Assembly: GCA_916700875.1 (NCBI GenBank) | Contig: CAKAKS010000066.1 | Location: forward strand, 6,048,243-6,112,242 | DNA from: Sebastes aleutianus | Taxonomy: Eukaryota; Chordata; Actinopteri; Perciformes; Sebastidae | DNA length: 64,000 nt | Reading direction: 5' to 3' | Position numbers and translations under genes: made by a program | The notes under the pieces: model-generated | Seen by the model: only the letters and a program-made list of their open reading frames with translations | Database searches by the model: none | What the model was told of the DNA's origin: nothing | Part shown: positions 22,575 to 35,400 of the stretch, one piece after another | How positions within the stretch are numbered: the stretch's first letter is position 1 | Layout: the number at the start of each line of letters is the position of its first letter

Positions 22575-22865
22575 GTCAGTGAGCCGCGGAGTAAAAAGTC
22601 ACGCCACCTGACCCCCCCACCCCTCCCTCCATCCCTCCCTCCCTCTCCGCCTGTCTGCTTTCCTGCTGTTCATCCCCCTCAGTACCTCCATCAGTCTCGC
22701 CTGCTCACTCAGCACACGGGGAGAGAATCTGATCTGTGATTGCACACATATTCTATAGTTACACCGTCATCACCTAAGAGGTGTTTTACTCCCTTTAGGT
22801 AGTTTGATAGGGAGATTACAGCATAAGCAAATACACCTGAATGCTTCCCTTTCTCTCAGAAAATA

Positions 22866-23464
22866 TATTAAGGTGGCAGTAGGCAGAATGTTTTTGGCAT
22901 CGTTGCAAAAATTCCATAATGACCTTTCAGCGTATTGTAATTCAAGTGAAAACTAGACTTGTGCACCTCCTCATGGCTCTGTTTTCAGGCTTTAGAAAAT
23001 CTAGCCCGACGACGGGAGACTTTGGCCAATCACAGGTCATTTCAGAGAGAGAGCGTTCCTATTGGCTGTGCTCCGGCTGGGTGGGCGGTGCTTGGTATTT
23101 CTTCAACTGGTCTCAACATGGCAGCCGGGGCACAAACTTTCTCATTTTACATTTGAGGTGAGAAATAGGCATAACAGTAACAGAATATTGATTCACATTT
23201 GATCAGCGCTGCCTAGTTTGATCGTTTGATCGGAGTTGAAGAGTGATTGACAGCTGCTCAGAGGACGCTAGAATCCAGCTTGGCTCTGATTGGTTGTTTT
23301 CCTGCGGTCGGTGAAATCTTGCAGATGCCTTTAGGAGCACCGGAGGACACAGAGACACGTGTTTGTCTTTCAGATTACCTGCACTACTGTCAGGACATAG
23401 TGACTGTTTTATAAAAACCTTTTTTAATCATATTTGCTCCATTTCAACCCACTGCTGCTTTAAT
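22866..23464. repeat. Teleost-type interspersed repeat (CAGTAGGCAG...CTGCTTTAA)
   Basis: Starts attaaggtggcagtaggcag and ends cccactgctgctttaatt, ends that are partly inverse. The interior has paired ATTGG boxes (ctattggctgtgc, ctgattggttgttttcctgc) and gtgaaatcttgcagatgc, wording I associate with a common non-autonomous fish repeat. No coding content. Class not assigned; no second copy in this window. Confidence 0.5.
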
Positions 23465-26332
23465 TCCACAAATCTATGAAAACACTATAGCGGTCTCTCT
23501 GCTGATGCTGCTGTGTCTAAACTCTGCACCAGACATATTTATGCAGCAACTGGACCTTTAAAGTTTGGAGCACATTCATCTTCATTTGGCATCCTGAAAA
23601 AAAAAGGTTTTAACGGGGATATTAGCAGAATTCAAAAAGAATGTCCGTTTGAAATGCTGACTGCACTCAATTTGCAGTTTTCATTAGTCCCAATCTTTGG
23701 CCGTCTGGCTGATAAAAAAATATTTGACATTGCACAATGATGTCATCTTTACAAGACTGGCAATGAGCCCTTTTGGAAGTTCTCTTAATTATTATTCTGC
23801 AGAGAGAAGAAGAAAGATTGTATTGGCTCACTTCTACTTTTTGCAACATTACTTAACTCTCTTAAGGCAAACGCAGCCCACTGAAGGATACGGACATCTG
23901 CTGAATCATTTGACAGGGCTGCAGCAAAGCGTTACTGATTGTCTGGTGGGTCTGAATGCTTACTACTGATGATTAAATCGAGATGAGAGAGGTTATAGCT
24001 CACAGACTGCCCTTATGATGATTAAGCACTGACCGGAGCTTTTTCCGGCGATGAGGTATGTGAAAAAACAAAGGGCAAGCCAACGCAACAGTGACATGCT
24101 GTGCAGCGTTGAGCAGAGCATCACTTCTGTCGTGAGCATCGGTGTTTATGGACTAGCCTTTTAATATCACCAGCCCTTCCTTTCCTAAGAAAAGAAATCT
24201 GCCTGCGACAATTAAAAACAGGCAGAGGGAGGGCAGAACACACCCATCACGACTTGGTGGTGATAAAGACGGTCAACGTCTGACGCGACGTCATACACAA
24301 TAGCACCACACACTCATGACTGGATCAAGTGTTTCCTTTTCAAAGGGCCGTGTTGATGTCATATCATAGGTAGCAGTCAGACTTGTGAGAAAACAACAAT
24401 TCTGGTGACATTAATCTGTTTTTATGATGCTCATTGCTCACACCAAGTCATTGTGTTTCATTATCTTACTTTGTTTGACCTGCAAAGACCCCAAAACTAA
24501 TTATGAACTTCTACTTCTAATAGAGAACATTTTATCTCAGGGTTCCCACACATTTTCCATTTCAAAATTGCATACTTTTCCAGACTCAAATCTCCAAACT
24601 TCTCAGTAGATTTTTGAGACGACAGGGTTTTTGCCCTTGCATATGGCTCATATGCTTATGATTGCCACCTCCCCCATATTAGAGACATCAAATGATTTTA
24701 CACAGGTACGTTTGCAGGTTTGCATCTAGATTTCTTTTCCGTTCAGTCAGGAAGACGTTCAACTGTCAAACATCTCTTCCCAAAGAGGACATGAACTAAC
24801 CAGCGCTACCTATACTTGTATTGTTTTCCCTTAACATATTAAATAAATCATATTATATTATTGTTCTCCCCTATATTTTGTAGTCTTTTATAAATTAGAA
24901 CTAAAAGTTAATTGAGTTGATAATTTTCACAGCGTCTGTGCAACCTCGTTTATTCACTGTGTCCATGGAAACCATGATGAACGCAGCCATAAAGTTATAT
25001 TTTCCTTATGCAAAAAAGACAGTCTGATGACTTTTCTGATAACTACATCACTGCATAAGTCATAAATGTTCAGACTAGCTTAATATTTGTTTATTTGTGA
25101 AGCTATTTATATGCAATTCGAAGATATTGCCGCATTTTCTTTCAAACTAATTTGGTCTCGGATGTCCGGATTTGGTGCAGTTATGAGGCGCTTGGGGCAG
25201 AGCTGTTCTGCAGGCTGTGTTTGCTGCAGCTGCCTGCTCCACACGTCATGAAAAAACACTCTGCTTGTACGATCAATTTATTTTTGGGGAATTCTGAATT
25301 TTAGAAAACCGAATAAGAACAATAGTCTGGAAACACAAACATTTCTTCTTCCTATACTCATCAAGACCTGCAAATGACAAAAATCAAATTCCATACTTAT
25401 CCATACTGCTTAGGAGCCCTGTTATCTGTACATGATCAATGACATTATTCTACTACCATTAAAATTACTGAGCTAACATTTTGCTGCAGTAGATTTTGCA
25501 ATAACAAACTTTTAGTTTTTAGAGATGCCTGTTATTGTTTCAGATGCTGTTTGTATGGTTTTGTGTATTACTAGATGCATTTTGTTGTGTGTCTTATCTC
25601 TCTTTATGTCTTCTGTACTCTCTCTTGCAAAAGAGATCTTGATCTCAATGAGATTACCTGATAAAATGAAAGTTATAATAAAAATCTTTTCTAAGAGACT
25701 ATATTTCTGACAACATTATGAACTAAATCTCAAAAAGAAATGAAAAGGTTATTCTGGCAACATGTATACTCCTGTTAAAAAGCAATAAACTGAAGGGAAT
25801 ATTTCCAAAATACTTCAAAAAGTCCAAAAACTAAATTAACATTCTTATTTCTGACGACTTTCATCCTAAATGAGCTGGCAATAATTAGACATTTCCACTC
25901 AGTAATGACGCAAGTGCAAGGTATTGTAAGGGTGATCTTAACAAGTTAGTTAGAGACACTTGGTAACGGAGTTGCTCACACTGTGTTGTTTCCTTCTTAA
26001 GGTTCATTGATTGGCCCTTACCTGTGCCTCATCTTTCACACAACCAATCAGCAGCCACTGGGGAATTTTAGAGCCACCAGCGTCACCGGCTACAATGACA
26101 CACACACCATGTGCCAGACGTTTGACGAAAGTTTCAGACACTGGGTGCCACATGAGTCATTGAGCACAGCCACCACCCAATGTGTGCCAAGACCTGCAAG
26201 TTCACCATGTGCAAACTGTGACAGAGGACAGTGGTTGACGAGCAACTTCCGTCTTGGACTGCACAGTTTGATCAAAAGTTATCTTTTCTGCAATGTCAAG
26301 TGACGGCAACAGATCCACAGGGTAGTAGGAGT
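23465..26332. other. Non-coding stretch, no feature recognised
   Basis: AT-rich DNA, nearly 3 kb. Frames such as 23697-23969 and 26007-26303 on the plus strand show no conserved-looking motif or splice context. No family of this window recurs here. Confidence 0.4.
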
Positions 26333-26495
26333 CTTAAAGAGGACCTGTTATGCTTATATTCAGGTGCATACTGGTATTTGGGGTTTCTACTAGAACATGT
26401 TTACATGCTTAAATGTTCAAAAAATGCTTTACTTTTCTCAAACCGGCTGTGCTGCAGCACTTCGTTTCACCCTCTGTCTGTAAGGCTCTGTTAGA
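26333..26495 (+). repeat. Dispersed repeat family-3, copy 2 (shorter)
   Basis: gaggacctgttatgctta, gggtttctactagaacatg and ctcaaaccggctgtgctgca match 11250-11395. The right part found in copy 1, with its ATTGGTC boxes, is absent. Confidence 0.65.
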
Positions 26496-28295
26496 AAAAT
26501 TCTAAATGTCTGAAATGCTAGTATTTAGGATAAAAATCAAGCCCCGTGGCAGATTAAAGTAGCATCCTGGTGGTTTTAAATTAAGTGAACGGTTCTAATG
26601 AATTTCATAAAAAGAGTTTGAACAAGGTTAAAGATGCATACCATTTCATGGTAACCAAAACATGATAAATATGCTGCCTGCCATTGTGTGAGAGACTTAA
26701 GATAAATCATCTTGACGGCCTCAATTTGAACAAATTACCTGTTTTGATCATAACTGCCAGATCGCGTGCCAGCATTATTAGGAACCCTTATCACATTTAG
26801 ATCACATTAATGCACTTTATATTAAAGGTGCAAACCATGCAGAGACACCAGGCAAGATCCAGCATGTGCTGAACTCCATAAGTGGAGCAGGGCAGGACAC
26901 GCAGCAACGCGTTGCTTACTTGGCAGGGTGACTACCTACGTGCTACACGCTGAGAGAACTTATGAACTAATTCATGGCCGAGAGCGAGTGGTCTATCGGA
27001 TGTAACATTCAAGTAGCCATCTGGATGTCTAGCACCTGTCGAGGGTGAGTAAGAACATTATGTGGCTAGGGGAAGATGTGCGTCATATTTCAAACAAAAA
27101 GTCACAGTTGATTTTACTAACTTTGTGCATTATTAGAATAGTTGAAGAGCATTTCTTGTCAATCAACCTCTACCAATTTATCTATAATTTATTAATGAAT
27201 CCATTCACCCAGCTATCATCCATGTCTGTCTAGACTTACTCATGATCTCCAATTATGCACAGAATGAGATGCATTAATCTGATGCACTTAGATAGATTTT
27301 TAAGCATTACAATGTTTATGATCACGTGTGTGACATCCTGCTGTTCATAACACATACAATCAAACAATTTGGGAATTCATTGCATTGCACCCAGTGTTAC
27401 AACATATAGGTCGCAAACCAAACCACATGGTGGGATCTACGGACTCCTTTTACAGCGAGGGAATTGATCAACGTGTTGAAGACAGATCACAGCGTGCAGT
27501 GAGTAAAGAATATCTTTTAGCCGGCACACAAGCAGCGGGTACAAGAGCAGAGTCTGTGTTTTCTTTGAGCGAGGGGGAAAAGCGGGACATGTGACATGTG
27601 TGTGAGTTGTCACACTGGCAGACAGACAGAGAAAGACAGACAGACTCCTCTGAAGGAGATTGTTTTGAACGAAACATGAAAGCAGGAACAACAGCGATTA
27701 TTATTAGATGTTAACATTTCGGGTTAATAACGCAGAAGCCCGATACAAGCTGTTGGAGCTGATGTACCCAGCGTGTTACTTCAGATTCATGAATCATCAC
27801 AACACTAACCTGCGGTATATGAATCTGTTTTTCTCTGTCGCAATTTCTAAGAAACTCTTGGGTGTCCCTGACACATCTAAAACATACTGAATAAATAAAT
27901 GAAACACAATATAATCAAGACATGGCTTCAACACATGACTCTCTGTATTGTTATGTTCCCTTTCATTTACTGGACTTCACAACATAGTCATGTGCTGGTA
28001 GTTTGTTTTGTGCAGGATTGCTATAACAACACCTGGTTGTATTAACATGGTTGGTTTAGTTTGGGTTCATGTTTCTTACAGACACAGAAACTAATGTGGT
28101 GAAGTGTGCAGTTCTGGGAGGGCAGGGGGGGGGGTTCCTAGTCTGCATGGGTGGCAAACTTTGCATCCCTACTTGCATGCAAAACCCACTTTGATAACAT
28201 AAAATAATTGAATTGGAAATCTGGGCCTCTGTAGAATTTCTGTATGATGGTAGCACTCATTTTAAAGCAATTTTTTTTACAATTATTATTAATAA
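26496..28295. other. Non-coding stretch, no feature recognised
   Basis: AT-rich, with a G9 run near 28125-28134. Frames at 27385-27691 overlap on both strands and look like shadows of each other with no clear owner. Confidence 0.4.
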
Positions 28296-28742
28296 TAGGG
28301 TTAGCGATATCGGATATCTGGCCGATACTGACTCAAATAGCTGGATCGGAGACAATCGGTGACAATGGGGCCAATCTATTCAATTCAATTCTGTGTTTAT
28401 ATACTATATACGTTATATATATATGTTTAAGTTTTGACCAATTTGTTGGTGCATTAAAAATATTTACACTAGAATTGTAATTCCTGTTAATTTTGAAGAC
28501 GTTCCTGTAAATTCAGTAAATTCATATTGATGTATTTATTTGTTAGATTTTGTTTAACAAAGTTAGGAAATCAATGTTTAAGTCAAGCCTGATGTTTCCT
28601 TACACATAAAAGAATGATCCCAGTCACTTTAACACACAGTGAGGCATACAGCTTATTAATTAAACACTGGTATCGGATCGGTACTCGGCCCAGGTATCGC
28701 TTTCGGTATCGGGACTGAAAAAGTCGGATCAGTGCATCCCTA
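28296..28742. mobile_element. Miniature TIR element (TAGGG...GTGCATCCCTA)
   Basis: Left: tagggttagcgatatcggat and ggccgatactga. Right: ggtatcggatcggtactcgg, then gatcagtgcatccctа-type end at 28731-28742. Inverse, CGATAC-rich ends and a TAGGGATGCAC-style terminus are familiar from hAT-type miniature elements in fish. The interior is AT-rich and non-coding. No matching 8-bp flanks remain. Confidence 0.6.
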
Positions 28743-29838
28743 ATAAAATGCATACCGTAGAACAAAGATACAGCACCACTGATCCACTCTGAGGAAAACC
28801 TCGGCGATGCTCTGGAAGCGAACCTCTCCATGATGACAGCGAGAAACGTCTGTTTGTATTCTTCTCTATTAATGAACGAGTGAGTCAAACAAACGTCTAA
28901 ACTAAAAGAGATTATCATACTACCACTTCATTGAGATTTCCGTTAGAAACACAAACTCTCTCTGACTGTCCGAGCTTTGCTGGGAAGCTAAAAATCATTA
29001 TCGCCAATCCCAGAGATCTTAGAAACTTGTTTAAACAAACGTCCTGAATGTGTATTAAACAAAAGAAAAGGGGGAAGCTGTCTGTGATATATTGAAATAA
29101 GACTGCACCATTATTTCGTTTATTTGTGTTCAACCAGTTTTTAGAGCTGTAGGAAAAAACCTAAGCAGTGCTTAAGGCTTTAGGATGGTTTCAGTGACAT
29201 TCATGAAAGTAAAAAAAACAACATTTTCTTTGCACATGATGTTCACACCTAGAGTCAACTCATTAAATGCACAACATCTCTATCGAATGACTCCCATCAG
29301 ATTAATCAGGCATTCATGAAGGTAACGAAATGCCTCTGAGAGCGGAGGTTATCAGTTGAAGGTAACTGTATACAGTATATTGTTGGGCAACATTTACAGT
29401 ACATAAAACCTACTCTGCAGCAGACAGCCTTGAGAAAGAGCTCTTCTCAAGTGTTATCTGCAAATTACCTCGGAGTGATTAAGTGAAAATGTCACCGCGG
29501 GGAGTAAATTAGTACATTTTGGATGCGAGACATAAATTACTAAATCAAAGTCAAATCAAATCAAAGCGGATAAAGAATAGTTTGCTGAGTGAGCATTGTT
29601 GTGGTGGTTGGACGTGGTCCAAAACTTGGCAGTGGCTTGTTTAGTTGCACAAAGAGCCGTTCATTTTCATTGTCTGGCTGCCTTTCCGATGCTTTCATCT
29701 TTCTTTATTAAGACCCGTTGGGTCTGTCTGTTCAGACCAGTTGGACTAAACACAAGTACCACAGGGGTATCACCTGCATCTTTGTGACTGATGCAAATAC
29801 TGTGGAAAATGTAGATGGCAAAATGAGATGCTTTGTGG
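28743..29838. other. Non-coding stretch, no feature recognised
   Basis: No exon, microsatellite or recurring repeat. A 72-codon minus-strand frame at 28915-29133 is AT-driven. Confidence 0.4.
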
Positions 29839-30565
29839 TGATGGAAAGAATGGATGATAACTAAGTACATTTACTCAAGTACTGTTCTTAAAGGTACAGT
29901 GTGTAGGATTTGGCAGCATCTAGTGGTGTGGTTGCAAATTGCAACCAACTGAGTACCCCTCCGCTCACTCCTCCTTTTCCAAGACTGCCGTTCGCCTCAC
30001 TCAGAGGCCATCTTCACCAAAATAACACTACTTTAGGATCAATGGAAGTCAGATGACGGTTTAGCACTCTGCGGCTCACGTTACTGCAGTTTCACAAACG
30101 TGTTGGAGAACTACGGTGGCCTTCAGGTAACGTAAAAACGTGAAAAGCTCTCTCTAGAGCCAGTTACATTTTACTCCACTACACTTATTTGGTAGCTGTA
30201 GTTACTTTGCAGATTTGAAAAAAATATATAATGAGCATATACAATACAAAGTATTATTATACAGTAAATTAAACCATCCAACAGTATAAAATTAGCTCTA
30301 TATTAAAATGCTGCTTGCATGTTACTGCATCAATAATACATCTAATAGTATAATATATAATGTATAATAATGTTACAATGACAGAGCCCATTTTGGCTGC
30401 AAAGTGAGTGTCTTTGCTTATATACTTTAAGTACATTTTCTTGATAATACTTGTATACTTAAGTACAATTTTGACTGCAGGAGTTTAAATTGTAACACAG
30501 TAATTCTTAAATTGTTGTATTACTTTACTTAAGTAAAAGATCTTAGTACCTATTCCACCATTGAT
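29839..30565. mobile_element. TIR element (AAGTACATTTACTCAAGTA family) split by another repeat
   Basis: The left arm has taactaagtacatttactca up to about 29890. The right arm resumes with ttacattttactccactaca and ends ttacttaagtaaaagatctt, gtacctattccaccattgat. The outer ends (tggaaagaatgg / ctattccacca) are loosely inverse. The wording matches a very common non-autonomous element of fish genomes. Between the arms lies a different repeat (29891-30163). Confidence 0.65.
29891..30163. repeat. Inserted repeat (GGTACAGTGTGTAGGATTTGG family), right side truncated
   Basis: Begins aaggtacagtgtgtaggatt and tctagtggtg, a familiar start of another common teleost repeat, and stops at ctctagagccag. There the host element's tactccactaca sequence resumes. 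The usual right half of this family seems to be missing. Confidence 0.55.
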
Positions 30566-32248
30566 GCTTTGCGGTGGAGTGACTCAACTGGAGGTGTGAG
30601 CAATGCATGAACTGTTTGGTGTGCATGTCAAGTAAACAATAAGGGCACTCAACACACATACATTACTTCAAAAGGCCTCAGTTACAAGAGATTATTACCC
30701 ATAAGCGTTTCCGTTAAACCTGCCATTGTCCGGATGTATACAGTTTGCAGCAGTAATTGTGAGAGTTGGAATGCCATCCTCTCCATTGTCAATGACTGGC
30801 AGTTTATCTCCACAGGTGACAAACAGACTCTATCTTTCCACAGGCTAGGATTACCAAAGAAAAGAGGAAACAATATCATAAATGTTTTATAGCGGAAAGC
30901 CCCTTCAGCACAACAGACACTAAAGCAGTAATTTAAATAGAGCAGGAAGGAGTAAAAAAAAAAAAAAAAGAAGCTTTTAACGCCTTGCTCCAGATATTGG
31001 TAAATAAAAGATTTCTGGCCTTTTCCCAGAATGAAAGCAAAGGATCCTGTTTATGCGTCTGCATCCTTAGAAAGCAGAGCTACCGCAGACTTCATCTGGA
31101 GGCTATGACACAGCTGCTTCTCAAACACACAAAATCATTTCACTTCCAGACGGTTAGTGGTCGAATCTAATCAGCAGAAACACAGCGTTCTTGAGAGGAT
31201 GTCAGTCAGACTCCCCCGCAAGCTAACCCCTCGTAGGGTCATTCTGGTCATATCACACCAGAGACCTTTAACATTTCACCATTAACCCCATTAGGTCTTA
31301 GTGAGCTTAGTCATATCCCTGGACATTTTGTTCATTCCCTCGCTATCACTGGTTAAACCTGAGGGGCAGTGACTAGACTTCAAGACTGACACGTGCAAGT
31401 AGAACGCATGCAGGGACACAGATCCACTGATCTAATGTAAACTGGTGTTACGTAAAAAGATAGAGATAGGATGAACCTATTTTTTATTCAAATATAATAA
31501 CACTTTTATGTAGTGCCTCCTTCCAAAATTGCCTCCACTCTGCCAACCAACACCAAAAACAAGCCAGACTACCAGCCCACAGCTCCTTCATGGTGTAATG
31601 CAACATGGCACAACGGGGGAAATGCTTTGAATCGGCGCTCACGTATCCACAACGATAAAAAAGGATGAATAGGTGGTTTTGCAAATCTGGTACATGTCGG
31701 TGGTACAGAGACAATTATGTGCTATGGCCACAGTTTAAGAGGCAAAATTGACAACAATTACCACCACCCACTTGGGGACTGGAAAAAATAATGTTCTGTG
31801 TGGGAAACGAGACAGATCTTCTTTCATATTTGCACTTAGCAACGGGACAAATTGCAAACTGGGCATGACAAAACATGTGCTACCAAAAACAAACACATCA
31901 TTAGAATTTTGAGTCTGATGTACATTACAGTGGCTCAGCAATACTTTGATCACAGTTTCCATGAGGGGGTGATTAGCCTATTTAAAAAAGTTCACCTCAA
32001 AATGACCCATTTAAAACAACAATGCAGACGCAACACGGGGGAATATTTGCACATCCTCAGCAAGTTAACTAGTTCCATGTAAGCTTAGTCCAAAATAACT
32101 GGAGTAAGCAGGAGCTAAAAATCACCACAGAGTTACTTTAAAAGGGTTTAAAAGTCACATGGTCAAGATGACTTTTGATGGGAATGTGCAACCATTTGGC
32201 TTCAGATCACTTGGATTAAAGTGCACAAGCTTCTTATACATGAGCCTG
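30566..32248. other. Non-coding stretch with an A15 run
   Basis: It contains a poly(A) run near 30955-30969. Minus-strand frames at 31484-31962 and 30682-30879 lack exon signals. No recurring family. Confidence 0.4.
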
Positions 32249-33217
32249 GTCTCCGAAAAATGACGTTCCCATACAACAAAACTGCATTGTGAATTACGTT
32301 TGGAAGGAAACGTATTTTGTCGTGGATTACAAATTACGGATTTTTTGACGTATTACAAATCTCTGTATAATGATAGTCTGTCGGAGTTGTGGATGGATCA
32401 ACAACCACCGAACTTTCGCCCAGGAGACTGGTGTTCGTGTCCTGTGTGAAACTAAAAGTCAATGTTCATTTATTTTAATCATGTTTTTTTTTTTTTTACT
32501 AAACATAACTAAGTAGTTTTGTTGCATTTTTTTGTTTTGTTTTGTTTCAATTTACAACATTAACCATAGACTGTATATAAGAAGTGGACGTAGTCACCGT
32601 GACATCACCAATTGGTTTGTGGACTGCCGTTTTGAAGCCTCGAGTTCGGCATTCTGGCCGTCACCATCTTGTTTTTTTGCAACCAGTAGTGACACAAGAG
32701 GGCGGAGCTAAGTAAAACCGAACGCTAAATAAGAAATTTTTAGGGGACACGGACACGGACAACTCCCAGACCGGACAACACCATGGTAGCAACCTGTCAA
32801 TCACAAGGTAGCCACGCCCTAAATCATACTCTGCTTTATGGTCTATTTGACTCTAAATGGGACCATAATTTACTAAATGAACATCATGTTGTATTGAAGA
32901 AGACTTGAAACTAGCGATTGAGACCATAAACTCATGTTTACAATGTTTACCGAGGTAATAAATCAAGTGAGAAGTAGGCTCATTTTCTCATTCTTTTTGC
33001 AACCAGAGGAGTCGCCCCCTGCTGGCTGTTAGAAAGGATGCAAGTTTAAGGCACTTCAGCATTGGCTTCACTTTTCAGCCTCCGGAGTTGCCCACTGCGT
33101 TAACCACATTTAAAACTGTTTAAAACTTGTGACTGTAATCTGGAAGAAAATAAATTTCTCTCGAAACTTAATTGAGAATGCAGTTTAGTTGTGTGGGAAC
33201 GTCATTTTGTAGGAGAC
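32249..33217. mobile_element. TIR element family-5b, interrupted by a nested element
   Basis: The left end (gtctccgaaaaatgacgttc, then catacaacaaaactgcatt) is the inverse of the right end (aatgcagtttagttgtgtgg, then gaacgtcattttgtaggagac) over about 50 bases. The interior carries the shared cassette: cgtgtcctgtgtgaaactaa, aacataactaagtagttttg, ttacaacattaacca. It is cut at 32567-33099 by another repeat. No transposase. Confidence 0.75.
32567..33099. mobile_element. Nested repeat (TAGACTGTATATAAGAAGTGG family) with 7-bp duplication
   Basis: Starts tagactgtatataagaagtg and ends near tcagcctccggagttgccc. TTAACCA flanks it at 32560-32566 and 33100-33106, and the eighth base differs (A/G). The host cassette continues across the joint, so the insertion is secondary. 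It contains tgacatcaccaattggtttg and gtcgccccctgctggctg, wording common in fish genomes. Non-coding. Confidence 0.72.
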
Positions 33218-34510
33218 AGTGTTGTATACTTACAGTATGCTACTCAGTTATTTAATAAAATTTTCACCATTACCAAACTTGACTTCAGTTTTTTTTATAA
33301 ATATAAAACAAACACGGAACTACACTATTAAACTTGCTGTGTGTTATGCGTTATATTATCAACTACATTGTTTTTGGTACATACAGACAAGATTTGGGGT
33401 TTTGGAGGAATTTTTGCTCTTTCAATTTAAAAACAAAAATCAGATAAACAGGGTTGGAACACAGCCTTTGGTGTGTATGGGTAAACACATTGATCAAACA
33501 CACTGTCAGAGAAAGGTTACAGTAGACTTGTCTGCAGCCCTTTCTGTTTGAGTTAGGAGATGTTTGCATATAAGAGCAGGGCTGAGGTTCAGGTGTAAGC
33601 CCCCAGGCTCGACTAATCCTACTTGAAGTGCCCGTCCCATTAGACCGTGTAATCAGGAATGTGCTGCAAAGCAGGTGTGTTAATAATGCTTATTGAACAG
33701 ACGCTCTTTTACTGCTGTCTGCTTTGGATACCTGAAGTTGGTGATGTCATGACAGACATGAGATGGGAGGGAGAGAGAGGAGGAGGTAAGGCTAGTGAGG
33801 AGTATTTTCACAGACTGGCGAGTCCAGACAGAGAAGCAGAGCGAAAATAGCTCAAGGGGCAAACAAGGTAACCTTTTTCAAAAGACGCTTCAGGGGGTGT
33901 CTGCCAAGTCCCACACAATACTGTCTGCAGTCAATGTCTGTGTTGCAGTTGTACTGCACTGCAGAACAAAATACCTTAAAACGTCTGAGTGCATAATCAG
34001 ATCAAACTGTCCAACGCTGCCCGTCTCAATGCCAAAAATGTATCACCACCTGATGTGTAACTTGATACGTTTCTTGCAAAAATATGAATTTTGCCCAGAG
34101 ATTGTGACGTTGATAAGAGGCTTACAACTGGAATCGAATCCATATTGGCCTGACAATGAGCCCTACCTGAGCATCCCTCCACTATGACTCACCTCTTTCC
34201 TAAAAGAAAATGACTAAAATGTAGAATACAATAATCTAATCAGAACAAAATATCAGTGGATTATTTATTACAAAAACACTGAATAATGCTTGCTGTGCAT
34301 GCAAACAGATAATCAGACATAAAAAGTACAAACACATTATGAAGCATAGCTTTGCAGCCTTAATAACGCCTTATTACGGTGTGTAGTACACTAATGTGCA
34401 GAACCAAACCACTCTGGGCTATAAAGTACCATACCATTATTATCAATCACATGCACTCACTGCAGACGGACAAACATCAAAGTAGTTTATGGTTTCTTTC
34501 CAACCCTCAC
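33218..34510. other. Non-coding stretch, no supported gene
   Basis: A purine-rich part at 33760-33870 ends ggcaaacaag/gtaacc, which resembles a donor but has no partner. A 130-codon plus-strand frame at 33795-34187 is the longest here and shows no recognised motif. Otherwise AT-rich DNA. Confidence 0.35.
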
Positions 34511-35015
34511 GCCTTGTTTCCACACAGTGGAGAGTTACTACATAAATACAAAATAGTGCCAGTCTAGACAAGTCACATTTATAACGTTACATTTTTTCTA
34601 AGTGAAAAGTTTGACGGCATATTTAGCTAACACTGATAGCATGCTAGCTTTGTAACAGAGTGCATAAAGTGGTTCACACGTCTTTTAAAAAAATAGTTCA
34701 CAAAACTCTTAAATATGCTGTCAAAATATTCACTTAGAAAAAAAACTTACAAATAGAGCTGTATTATCAGTTTATTAATTTGCTAATTCCATTATGCTAT
34801 GCTATGCTAACTTCCTGTCACAGAGTGTAAATGGTCCGTCCGTTATTCGCCGCAAAAGTTACATTTTTTCAACATACTCGAGGCAAATTACGGACCGAAA
34901 AAAAAAACGATAGGAGGAATTTCGCGAACACATCAGAGATCACGGAGGTTCCCATAGGAATGAATTAACTTCGGCTTGACTCGCATACGTACACAGAGCT
35001 ATGTGGAAACAAGGC
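34511..35015. mobile_element. Short-TIR element (GCCTTGTTTCCACA...TGTGGAAACAAGGC)
   Basis: The termini gccttgtttccacacag and ctatgtggaaacaaggc are inverse with one mismatch over about 17 bases, 505 bases apart. The interior is AT-rich and carries gctatgctatgctaac, a run of nine or more A, and an internal palindromic unit at 34591-34746. No coding frame. Confidence 0.6.
34591..34746. mobile_element. Internal palindromic miniature element
   Basis: ttctaagtgaaaagtttgac and its inverse (ctgtcaaaatattcacttag) form arms of about 35 bases, ending in T/A runs. The tetramer TTAC lies outside both ends (34587-34590, 34747-34750). The left half has gatagcatgctagctttgta. It may be a separate insertion or part of the host's own structure. 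Confidence 0.5.
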
Positions 35016-35400
35016 ATTACAACTTATTGTTTACCACTAATGGTACATGTCCACAGGGGCGGTTTTGGACGCCGCCTCGCTTCCCAGCACTGGACGCTTG
35101 ATGGGCTGCCACTAGACACTAGGCACCTGATTGGACAAACGCTTTCCTTCGCTAGCTTTTAAACCAGAACCAAAACGGCGGCTCGTTTGGAAACTTATTT
35201 TAGATGAAAAATAAGCCATGCAGTTGCTGAATCTGCCTCTATTTTGGTAGTTAGTTTAAAAGTTTCTTGGGAGTTTCCAGAGGCGGCGAGTCGCATCGGA
35301 CGCCTGTGATTTGCATAAAGTAGCCTAGACCTCAACTTTATGCAAATGAGGAGTTCCCCGTCTCTCGAATCACGCCGCCATGCTACAAGAATGCATTGCA
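35016..35400. other. GC-richer block with an octamer palindrome; possible repeat
   Basis: CpG-containing DNA (ggacgccgcctcgcttccca, ggcggcgagtcgcatcggac). At 35309-35321 and 35335-35347 a perfect 13-bp inverted repeat carries ATTTGCAT and ATGCAAAT, the POU/octamer core on both arms, around a 13-base loop. It may be a repeat or a promoter-like site; no transcript evidence is visible. Confidence 0.4.

Noticed and set aside
33795..34187. 130-codon open frame on the plus strand beside a donor-like caag/gtaacc
   Set aside because: The frame runs through the supposed donor, no domain is recognisable, and the DNA is AT-rich like its flanks.
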